Shown here: piece by piece, positions 56,086 through 64,000 of the stretch
Numbering within the stretch: the stretch's first letter is position 1
Layout: each line of letters starts with the position of its first letter
Origin: Paragorgia papillata
Lineage: Eukaryota; Cnidaria; Anthozoa; Scleralcyonacea; Coralliidae
Direction of reading: 5' to 3'
Length of the DNA stretch: 64,000 nt
Assembly: GCA_035771165.1 (NCBI GenBank)
Contig: JAWNZC010000354.1
Coordinates: 1,413,001 to 1,477,000, forward strand
Program-made: the position numbers and the translations under genes
The notes under the pieces: model-generated
Database searches by the model: none
Seen by the model: the letters and a program-made list of their open reading frames with translations, nothing else
Told to the model about the DNA's origin: nothing

Positions 56086-59000
56086 CTACACGGAACTTAG
56101 CATTTGCACTGTACCAGACCACGCTCTCTGAGACGGCGTACTCGACCTGGTATCTCGTCGACCCAGCCTCCTCGCGATCCACCACGGTACACTGATTTTC
56201 GGGATGGAATATTCGTTATTGTATGCGAAGAATACGAGTGGATTTAATGCCGAGTTTGTGAATGTAAATATTTCTGATATATCCAGCATCGTCCGCCATT
56301 TCTCACTGCCGTCCGAGAACATTAGAACCAGCCAGGCGAGTTGTCCTGGGAACCAGAGAATTGCGAAAGCTGCAACAATAAACATGAGCATGCGCACAAC
56401 ACTTTTATGACGTGCCCGCATGGAAGAGTTGATGATGGCGACGTTTTCGCGGTAAATGTCTTGTCTAGAGTAGGAAAACAGAAAAATTAGCTTACACCGT
56501 TACATAAATACATGGGAGGGTCAGGGTTAAAAGTAAAATACAATGTAAAACAATCCATTTTAAAGGTGGTGTTACACTAGGCGATTTTTCGTGGAACTTG
56601 TCTCGCAATTTTGTTGCATCACTGAAGTTCTGAGAGAAATTGCCTGGTGTTATTGTTACCATGGATATTGATGGCGTGATATAAAATACGCGTCTATTAC
56701 TTATTACTCCCAGAAGCAAATATCAACGCTTAGTGGGCCCTGTTTACATGAAGCAGATTGTGAGTGTTCAAGTCAAATCTCCCATGTTGTTTCTCCTTGT
56801 TGTGTTTACACGAAGAATTAAGATTGAAAGTTTTCGATCTGATCGAAACGGATGGTTGAAGTCAATCCACGAAGTGGAGTGGATTGACTTAAGATTCAAG
56901 CAAGGATCGATTTGAATGTCTCCAATCTGATTCATCTAAACACGGTTTGACTTGAAAATGACTTGATACGCATGAGTGAAGTTAGTGCGTGTCGTGCTAA
57001 ATGGCAGACATCGAGGGAAGCACAGAAAATAGTGTTCCAAAACCGAAAACAAAGTTCCTTGCAAGCACATCGGATTCTCCATGTAAACATGTGTCCGGAT
57101 TGACTTCACTCGCGTTTTTCGATCCGATTGGACTGTCAACCCACAAAGAGGGCCTAACTTACTAGGTAAAATGTGCTCACTACTGCTCATTCATGCGGCA
57201 TATAGCTATAGAGGGAATCGCAGTCGCTACTGCCAATTCACGGAATTTGTTTATAATTTTTTGTCAGTGTTACAAATGGCTGAGCTAAATTTAAAACTCG
57301 CGTTTCTCGGTTATGTTTGGTCTTCTGCAGGCATGAGAAATTCCGCTATATTTAAAAGCAGCAAAAAATCTTTTGTTTTTCGTTGCAACTTATACGATTG
57401 CCATCTTTTTGGCTACGGTGGATTACAATCCAAAGCATTCTTTTGTGCGAGTCTCACAAACAAATACTTCATACGTGCATGCAGTAATGACTGTGATTCA
57501 CCTTTAAATCGATAAAAAGCAAATTATATAAAAAAAATAACAAACAGCTGCATTGTTGATGTAGGATTTTAGATAAGCCACGTGGTCCGCTTTGAACCAG
57601 TATTAAAAGCCAAGATATAGACCGTGTTTATAGTGTGATGTTGTGTTTTTTTTATGGCACATATTGAATAGACGATGTTATCGTGGTGGTGTTTTGTATT
57701 GCCCACACTGAATTGATCTTAAAGCCAAGATAGACCGTGTTAGCGTCTTTTTGTTTTTGTTTTTTATGACCTACATTGAATCAGTGTTGAAACCAAGATA
57801 GGCTGTGTTAGCGTGGTGTGTTGTTTCCCATGGCCCGCATTGAATCAGTGTTGAATCCCAAGAATAGAACGTCTTAGCGTTGCCTTGTTTTTTATGGCCC
57901 ACGTTGAATTGATCTTGAAGCCAAATATGATAAAATAGTGTTAGCCGGTGTTGTTTCATATTTTACTTTCGATTCTTTTCTAGTGTATTTATTTTCAGGA
58001 AAACTCATTAAATAGCATACCGTTGAGCTGCTATTTATAGCACAAAATGCGGATAAACAAACCTAAATTGACTTTCAAATTATTGCAAATGAGCCATTGT
58101 CTATTGTTCGGACTGCAAGAATTATGGGTAAAAGCGGACAAACCTAAATAGTGACGTCATCACGACGCAGCGCTTTTGCTGTACCATTTTGAAATTTAAC
58201 TCGTCCCTGGCTTGGCTTTAGTCAGAATAAAATAAAAATATAGGCAATGTGGACAGGAAACTCATAGAGCTAGACAAATAGTTTATAAACCATCCCAATC
58301 TCGTTCCCAGAGCCCACAGTTCCCCACCCGGGAAACGAGAGACTCTGGGATAATCCGTTTCAAATCGTTACGTTATTAGCTGAATAGTGAGCATGAGTTG
58401 GTCTGAAGTGACCGGATGTCGGACGACAAGACTCCAGTGAAGACGTTGCCGCGATCGATATCTTCGCCGTATGTGTGTAGATGCTGTAATTCGAGCTTCG
58501 CCAGCAACCCCATTGACTTGTTTGGGGAAAAGTCAAACAAGGAGAACATACTATCCAGATTCCGCTTCGGATATTTACGCATGAGTACCTCAACCGGAAT
58601 CAACAAGAATCCTGTGATTTGAAACGGATTATCCCAGAGTCTCTCGTTTCCCGGTTGGGGAACGTGGGCTATGGGAACGAGATTGAACTCATCCCTGTTC
58701 GAGGTTACGTTTCCCTATAGAGTTGATTAAAATCATCTGGCGTTAGCCAGAATAAAATAGTAAATATACAAATTACAACAGGAACGAGTTAATCTAATTT
58801 TCTATTCTTTTTTTCTTTTGTATTTCCTCTCATAGTTCTCGTGAAAAAGAGAGTTATGTTTTCGTGCACATACGCTCGTGAATGAACCATGAGTTGCAGA
58901 CAGATGTTTCTCTCTAATGAAGTCAGCGCAATTTTTTATCTACATTGATCGGTTAAAAGGTTCACAAAGTTCATTCAACTCCTTGAGGTTAATCACCCCC

Positions 59001-61994
59001 GACTGCGAGTTAAGAACACACCATACTAATATCATGAGACTCAAGTACAAAGATATTTTCGGCATGTTGGTCCGATGAAATTGTAATTGAAGATGATCGA
59101 AAAGTTTTGTCAAATTCATCCAATGACGTAAGGTGCACCGCCACCAATACTGTTACTCTATCGTTAATGCGAAAGTATTTCACAGTATTAAAATTATAGA
59201 CAAGTTTAAGGTATCCGCGTTTGTCAATTAAGGGGCTGTTTATATGAGCCAGGCTAGCCCGGTTAACTGGGCTCACGCGATTGATTAGGATCTCACTGTG
59301 GATTTGAAACTCGCGTAAACTAAATGTACAACGAAGAATTGGGTTAGTTTAGATGTAAACGAATCCTAACGTTGATTAAAATCTCTTTTTGTGGCCGAGG
59401 AACGAATTTCGTGACACGAATCAGCCCGGTTAACCGGGCTAGCCCGGCTCATGTAAGCGCCGAAATGTGGTCCACACAACAACTTATTTTAAATGCTAAC
59501 TATTGAAGCCTAACAGGACATATTAAAAGTTCATATATATGGATGTCCCAGCATAGGCGTGAACAACTATTGTTGTCTTAACACGTTGTATATTAACGAC
59601 ATGTTGACAGGAATATCATGCATGCATGAACCTTTTGTCTGTTATTGTATAGCAAAGCCGTGATGATTACCACGTACAATACAGCACGAGTATATTATTA
59701 TATTCTTCCTATATGTTGCAGTACATATGAGCCGTTTACGGAAATACCGTTCCCCAACCCCCTTATCTATAGATAGGTAATTGGTCCTAGACTAGTGCGA
59801 AACAATTATACGCCTATTGTGTAGTGCTAAGTAACATTCGGTGAACAATTTAAATGCCATTGGTATTTACAATATGTTTGCCTATCATTGTAAGTAAACA
59901 TGGTCCTTAAATTATTTTCGAGGACACGTAGAAGAGTATGGTAAGACATGTGTAAGACATTGTGTATCTTAAGTTATAGTTACACAACATTTGTACATTA
60001 AGATTTTTTTGCAAATGTAGTAATGGGAACACCAATTGTACATTAACTCTTTCCTGTCCGAATTGGTCTTTAGTATTTTATTCTGGTTAACGCCAGACGA
60101 TTTTATTCACCTCTGCAGGGGAAGCCCTCGGACAGGAATGAGTTATAAACTATCTCTCTAACTCTTTCCTGTCCGAATTAGTCTTTAGTATTTTATTCTG
60201 GCTAACGCCAGACGATTTTATTCACTTCTGGGGAAGCCCTCGGACAGGAATGAGTTAAGATACTGTTGCAAAAATAGTAATGCGCACACCATGAGGACAT
60301 TAAATTCGGTTTCAAAAGTAGTAATGCGCACACCATGAGCACATTAAGATCATAGAGATAAGCCATCTTGGATTTTTTGGAGGCAAACATTAGGCGCGTT
60401 GGTTGGCAAAGGACTGGGTCTAGTACATTTGCCAACCAATTGACTGAAATATCATAGGTAATGGCGGCTGCCATGTGGTTACAAAATTTTCCCGCCAATG
60501 CCTCCTCTAGTATTTATATGATCTCTATGGTTCGGGTACTGTTGCAAAAGTAGTAATGCACTCAACATTTGCATATTAAGGTACTGTTGGAAAGGTAGTG
60601 ATGCACAGCATGAGGACATTAAGGTACTGTTGTGAAGGTAGTGATGCACAGCATGAGGACATTAAGATACTGTTGTGAAGGTAGTGATGCACAGCATGAG
60701 GACATTAAGGTACTGTTGTGAAGGTAGTGATGCACAGCATGAGGACATTAAGGTACTGTTGTGAAGGTAGTGATGCACAGCATGAGGACATTAAGGTACT
60801 GTTGTGAAGGTAGTGATGCACAGCATGAGGACATTAAGGTACTACTGTTGTGAAGGTAGTAATGCGCACACCAGAACACATTAAGATATGTTTTCAAAAG
60901 TGGTAATGCGCACAGCGTGAACACATTAACATACGGTTGCAAAGGTAGTGATGCGCACACCAGAACGTGCAACCAGAACGGAAAACCTTCGATGCACAGT
61001 AGAAGACCAGCACTGGCTTACTTGCATGAGTGCCATGCTCCGACAGGCGGTCACCCATTCAAGTATTAACCCCGTTTAATCTGGCTTAGCTTCGGTTCTC
61101 AACTGTAAGAAGCAACGCGCTAACTACACAGCCCACCCTTATAATTCCCCCTTCTCTTTTGTGCTATAGCTACATAGACCATTCGGCACTCTTCTCTTCT
61201 TTCGTGCTAGCTACATATAGGCCATCCTTCTCTCTGTAGAGGGTTGTGACAAAGGAACATGAGAAGCCCCAAGTACTGACTAAAGGTATTATTCTCTGCG
61301 TTGAAGAGATGTCGTCTGCTGTTTTTTTATTGCTCTTTTTGTAACAGTCGAATTTACAGTTTTTCCTAACTGTGTGTGTACTTCATTCAAGTCGGATTTT
61401 CACTTACCTTTTTAACTCGATTACTGCCCGTCCGTTGCACCAGGCTATTACTCCAAGGGGGAGCGCATACTGAACAAATGTAAGATAGACTGTAAAGTAC
61501 TTCTTATATTGATCAGACCACACTTCGTCGCACACATTGTCGGCACCGAGGGTCAAGGAAAATGCTAATGGAACGGCAGCCAATAGGATAGGCGAGATCC
61601 AAAGGAATGCCAAAGTGGACAAAATAATCACCGTGCTCCCTTTCTGGTACGTCTCCGTCGGTCTCACTATCATCAAATAACGATGGAAACTCAACATGGC
61701 CACAGTAAAAATAGCAGTCATGGCTGTTGAGGTCTGAAATGGCCACAGTAACTTACAGAGGAGGAAGCCGAAGGGGAACTCTGGCTGTTGGAGCTTCTCG
61801 ACGAAGTTGAACGGAATGGAGGAGACGACAAGCGCGAGATCAGCCACAGCCAAGTTGAACATTAGGAAAATATACCCGCGCGATGACCTCCGGAAGTGTT
61901 TCTTTAATGCTAAGATGAGCGTTATATTTCCAATTGTGCTAATCAAAAGGATTATCCACGATACAACAGAGACGAAAACTTGTAATCTGTTCAT
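56086..61994 (-). CDS. Class A (rhodopsin-like) GPCR, at least two exons, 321 aa from first ATG
   Basis: A seven-TM receptor, ligand unknown. The 5' coding exon is 61994-61408 (donor AAAAG|GTAAGT); the 3' exon is 56464-56086 (acceptor CTACTCTAG|A). The intron is 4,943 bp, phase 2, at the same codon position as in the 50324 gene. Numbered from the ATG at 61994: G22-N23 (TM1), NLAVAD with D52, C80 and C155 (presumed disulfide), HRY 104-106 for DRY, W132, P179, FPGQ with P235 in TM6, NPLVF 270-274 in TM7, and a ~46-residue tail. Only about five residues precede TM1, and a strong acceptor ends one base before this ATG, so an upstream exon, coding or 5' UTR, is likely. The frame continues upstream to a TTG and a stop at 62051, but there is no other ATG. 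Tail-to-tail with its paralogue. Confidence 0.88.
56735..57155 (-). mobile_element. GGCCCTGTTTACATG MITE, copy 2, in receptor intron
   Basis: The reverse complement matches 35528-35951 over most of its length, e.g. 'CTGATTCATCTAAACACGG', 'GACATTCAAGC' versus 'GACATTCAAATC'. The end near 57155 is altered: 'CCCACAAAGAGGGCC' replaces the GTTTACATG end. Confidence 0.7.
57160..57590. other. Intron sequence, nothing recognised
   Basis: A 114-residue + frame (57171-57515) crosses this part, antisense to the receptor gene. No domain, signal or repeat explains it, and no splice site supports it. Confidence 0.3.
57595..57960 (-). repeat. ~62-bp tandem repeat, about six units, in receptor intron
   Basis: Read on +, units contain 'CATTGAATCAGTGTTGAA', 'CCAAGATAGACCGTGTTAGC' and 'TTGTTTTTTATGGCCCA'. 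They are diverged by substitutions and T-run length. Confidence 0.75.
58296..58685 (+). mobile_element. TIR element with ~70-bp TIRs and a small ORF, copy 2
   Basis: Same as 48088-48513 in reverse orientation: CAATCTCGTTCCCAGAGCCC to 'GGGAACGAGATTG'. It lies within the intron of the minus-strand receptor. Compared with copy 1 it lacks ~35 bp between 'GTGACCGG' and the ORF start. A diverged 100-bp TAACTC MITE follows immediately (about 58693-58793). Confidence 0.75.
58416..58622 (+). CDS. 68-aa CxxC ORF inside TIR element (copy 2)
   Basis: The ATG at 58416: MSDDK..., then VCRCCNSSFASNPIDLFGEK at about residues 21-40 and 'ILSRFRFGYLRM'. It differs from copy 1 mainly at A/P7, Y/C23 and one extra Glu, and the C-termini diverge once the frame enters the TIR. 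Frame retention including a 3-nt indel suggests past coding constraint. It may be a gene fragment carried by the element; what it does is unknown. Confidence 0.35.
   Translation: MSDDKTPVKTLPRSISSPYVCRCCNSSFASNPIDLFGEKSNKENILSRFRFGYLRMSTSTGINKNPVI
58800..59230. other. Intron sequence, nothing recognised
   Basis: No repeat boundary or exon seen; the 88-residue minus-strand frame at 59010-59276 overlaps the next MITE and has no motif. Confidence 0.3.
59233..59461. mobile_element. ~229-bp TIR MITE in receptor intron
   Basis: The left GGGCTGTTTATATGAGCCAG, 'GCTAGCCCGGTTAACTGGGCT', is mirrored by the right 'AGCCCGGTTAACCGGGCTAG' and 'CCGGCTCATGTAAGCGCC'. The palindrome AGCCCGGTTAACCGGGCT sits within the TIR. 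Confidence 0.65.
60044..60145. mobile_element. 100-bp TAACTC MITE
   Basis: TAACTCTTTCCTGTCCGAAT to 'TCGGACAGGAATGAGTTA'; TIRs of about 18 bp, inner palindrome 'TCTGGTTAACGCCAGA'. Near-identical to 60159-60256. Confidence 0.8.
60159..60256. mobile_element. 100-bp TAACTC MITE, adjacent second copy
   Basis: Same structure as 60044-60145 with TCTGGCTAACGCCAGA in the middle and a 4-bp deletion (CACTTCTGGGG versus CACCTCTGCAGGGG). The two copies are 13 bp apart in the same orientation, which could be double insertion or local duplication. Confidence 0.8.
60351..60529. mobile_element. hAT-like MITE, copy 2 (internal/left deletion)
   Basis: CATAGAGATA, then jumps to AGCCATCTTGGATTTTTTGG and follows 6312-6556 to 'TATTTATATGATCTCTATG'. 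The left TIR is truncated after ~10 bp. It sits inside the 43-bp satellite. Confidence 0.75.
60965..61138 (-). mobile_element. Diverged tRNA/5S SINE, different subfamily
   Basis: The minus strand: 'GGGCTGTGTAGTTAGCGCGTTGC', 'GAGAACCGAAGCTAAGCCAG', 'GGGGTTAATACTTGAATGGG', 'TGACCGCCTGTCGGAGCATG', then 'GTGCATCGAAGGTTTTCCG'. The tRNA-like A-box and 5S-like middle are in the same order as in the 28403 family, but with a different linker and no conserved 3' part. Confidence 0.65.
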
Positions 61995-62012
61995 CCTGAA
62001 GAGAGACACAGC
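61995..62012 (-). promoter_or_regulatory. Splice acceptor before the receptor ATG
   Basis: The minus strand reads GCTGTGTCTCTCTTCAG|GATG with a T-run (TTTTTTT) further upstream: a polypyrimidine tract and AG immediately before the ATG at 61994. It implies an upstream exon beyond about 62.0 kb. That exon could not be identified; no clear donor plus signal-like ATG was picked out in 62.0-64.0 kb. Confidence 0.6.
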
Positions 62013-62049
62013 AAAAAAATTATCGTTTGTATTCAAAAGGGCGGCGGGT

Positions 62050-63137
62050 CACTATGTGTACGATCTCTATTCTTCACAACCGTTAAATCAGACTTAGTCT
62101 GCATAATAAGCTAAGTGAGCGACCGTTTCCAGAGCATCTTATTTATCCATATTGAAATACTGCGTTAGTGTCACTCGGGTGTATGCGGTGTTCTGGGAAA
62201 CGTGAGTTGTATCTATCTTAGTGAGACGAAACTACCGTAGCCAGATGTTTAATCAGATCCAGATTTTCTTCCAAGGCAGCGCGACATGGCTGAATTGCAA
62301 GATGTTGATGTGTGTCATTGTTTATATTCAAACATCTCAAGCCTACGTTCAAGTTTTATCTGTTTAAATCATTAAATATTCATGTCCGGATATCAAAGAC
62401 CTGCAGACCTGTTTGTCACATCGAAAAGTAAATGGAAAGCCCTTTTCAAGGTTGGAAATGAAGTGACAGGAACCTTGGTCGCTAGGTCTTACTGTGGAAT
62501 TCACAGGTCGTAAGATGTTTTTCTCTGGCCAACAATTACACCTACGTGACTGAGGAGGAAAAAAGATTGACCGTAATCAATTACATTTATTTATAGTTCG
62601 CGTTTTGTGAGTATAATTTTAATTAAAAAGTTTCGCAAAAGCCGAATCAGACATAAACAACTATATAAAACTGTTTGCTGGTCGACAAATGCCATTTCCC
62701 GCACTCAACGTTCAAAAGGTCAATGCGTAAAAGATACTGTATAGAAAGCACTCTAATCGAAGCACAGATTTGTGGCTAGTGTAGACTGAGTGGCCAAATC
62801 ATTATTATATAGTTCGAAATGTTATCTCGAAGCGGTATTAATGTTAACATATAAACACTAGCCGTCAGCACTAAATTGAGTAAACATGGATCCCAAGCCT
62901 CCGATACCGCGATATCGCCCATAGCTGAGGGGGTGGGTCGAACACGCCTAGAGGGGTTATGGTCACAATAATCTCAATTTAAAGGTCATACGTCCTCTGT
63001 ACCACGTACTAAATGAGTCTATAATTCTAAAAATCAAAGACAACGGGTATCGTATTGAAAAGAGAGTCGGAAGTAAAAAGACGTCAGAATTTTAAGTTGC
63101 TTATTTGTACACAATGCTAAACCGGTGGTTTGGTGAA
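62050..63137. other. Upstream region of the minus-strand receptor
   Basis: It probably contains the missing 5' exon and promoter, but nothing could be assigned. No TIR element or satellite seen in this 1.1 kb. Confidence 0.3.
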
Positions 63138-63655
63138 GGCTATTTCAGATCCAGTGTAGTACCTGATTACAGATTTATGTCCAACATAACCCTAACACAA
63201 ATCCAAACATGGGAATTGGTGCATATTGGACATGGACTGATTACCAGCTGCTTCACTGGATTCCTGTGTTATGGTTTGTGTTGGAGTCACGCCTACGTAA
63301 AGTACCGTGTTATATTTAGACTTCTCAAACTCATTAATAATTCATGAGGAAATTTCAAAAGAAATCAATATTTAATCAGTATTTAGAAATCGGAGGAAGA
63401 TTACGGTCAAATTTAGCAAACTTTGAGGTCGATTTTCTCTTAAAATATTGATCCGTTTGAGAAGCTATATCCAACACTCGTCATTGTTCATCCTCCGATG
63501 TCTAAATACAGCCAAGCAGGTTAAAAAAAACTCGGCTTCGCCTCGTATTTTCAACCCGCTTGGCTGTATTTAGAAATCGGAGGAAGAACACTGACTCGTG
63601 TTGGATATATTAAATAAATCTATAACCAGGTCAGGTGCTTCACTGGATCTAAAAT
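63138..63655. mobile_element. TIR element containing a nested repeat
   Basis: The left GGCTATTTCAGATCCAGTGT, 'AGTACCTGATTACAGATTTA', pairs with 63611-63655 ('TAAATCTATAACCAGGTCAGG', 'CACTGGATCTAAAATAGCC'). The repeat at 63322-63614 fills most of the interior. The 80-residue + frame 63105-63347 is made of TIR plus repeat sequence. Confidence 0.55.
63322..63614 (+). mobile_element. ~290-bp repeat, second copy of 1251-1540
   Basis: CTCATTAATAATTCATGAGG, 'AATTTCAAAAGAAATCAATATTTAATCAG' in sequence, 'GGAGGAAGATTACGG', then the palindromic 'CTAAATACAGCCAAGC...GCTTGGCTGTATTTAG' core to 'ACTCGTGTTGGATATATTA'. Full-length relative to the first copy. Confidence 0.7.
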
Positions 63656-63739
63656 AGCCATCACTATGCCAACTCGTTTACCGTTGTGTTCATGTTATCG
63701 CCCGGTCAGCTCCAATTTTACTGCAAGGCTGTGCTAATG

Positions 63740-63885
63740 TAAATAAAAAGTAGAGTGCAGCTGCATAGGCAGTGTTTTAGATAGAACAAAGTGAAAACTG
63801 AGGTGGTAAACTGCCGAGAATAATTTTTATAACGAAATACTGACGTTTTGAGCGGAACCTTTTTAATCAGAGTAAAGTGTACTAA
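63740..63885 (-). mobile_element. Family B element, copy 2
   Basis: The minus strand: 'CTCTGATTAAAAAGGTTCCG', 'CTCAAAACGTCAGTATTTCG', 'TCTCGGCAGTTTACCACC', 'AACACTGCCTATGCAGCTGC', 'ACTCTACTTTTTATTTACAT'. Same order as 9395-9535. Confidence 0.55.
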
Positions 63886-64000
63886 TTGTACTTTGGCTGA
63901 ATTTTAGCCCGCGGGATGAAATTCCCCGCCATGTTATCAACCTCTTTGTATTATGATAAATACTGAAGAAAATGCCATGCATGCATGTAGTGGATTTTAT

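Larger units (their letters stand above)
59990..60970 (-). repeat. 43-bp satellite in receptor intron, broken by three MITEs
   Basis: Read on +: AGGTACTGTTGTGAAGGTAG, 'TGATGCACAGCATGAGGACATTA', period 43. Six nearly identical units at 60585-60840; diverged units ('GCAAAAGTAGTAATGCGCACACC') on both sides. Insertions at 60044-60145, 60159-60256 and 60351-60529 split the 5' part. Confidence 0.85.

Noticed and set aside
57171..57515. 114-residue + frame antisense in the receptor intron
   Set aside because: No domain, repeat or splice signal; length is within chance for this much sequence.
61995..62036. Receptor start at 62036 (MNTNDNFF...)
   Set aside because: The codon at 62036 is TTG. The first ATG is at 61994 and a splice acceptor ends just before it.

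Overview
The window is AT-rich, intron-containing animal DNA dominated by short palindromic and inverted-repeat transposons, SINEs and tandem repeats. It has no operons, Shine-Dalgarno sites, rRNA operon or CRISPR array. Two receptor genes with GT-AG introns, a SINE whose head resembles tRNA and 5S rRNA, and many copies of small fold-back elements point to an invertebrate metazoan. An anthozoan cnidarian (coral, anemone or octocoral) is my best guess, by inference from repeat style and receptor type. The species cannot be named from this sequence.

Layout. 1-7 kb: nested MITEs, a palindromic 'GGAGTTA' array, a three-unit tandem repeat and a LINE 3' remnant. 8-20 kb: several copies of a fold-back family with long target-site duplications and a hammerhead-like core, a tRNA-headed composite repeat, and TTAA-flanked fold-back elements. 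20-31 kb: minisatellites, a 41-bp satellite, a unit present three times that has been invaded by four palindromes, several 5S-derived SINEs, an intact hAT-type MITE, and a minisatellite with an almost perfect 164-bp internal duplication. 31-41 kb: mariner/pogo-like TIR elements and a 17-bp minisatellite apparently derived from a transposon end. 41-48 kb: mostly single-copy DNA in which I recognise no gene.

The only convincing cellular genes are in 50-62 kb. Two class A (rhodopsin-like) GPCR genes lie tail to tail: one on + (50324-52440, 491 aa) and one on - (61994-56086, 321 aa from the first ATG). Each is split once, at the same place (end of TM5/start of the third intracellular loop) and in the same phase, and they share an HRY sequence where most class A receptors have DRY. 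They are probably diverged paralogues. Their introns are filled with tandem repeats (first gene) or with a 4.9-kb pile of mobile elements and a 43-bp satellite (second gene).

The most interesting non-genic signals are three. First, the fold-back family at about 8.9, 11.7, 12.3, 19.7 and 34.1 kb: copies flanked by exact 13-18 bp direct repeats suggest target-primed retrotransposition, possibly Penelope-like or retrozyme-like. Second, a two-copy TIR element carrying a conserved CxxC open reading frame. Third, the composite tRNA/5S SINE. All family assignments come from reading motifs; no database search was possible.
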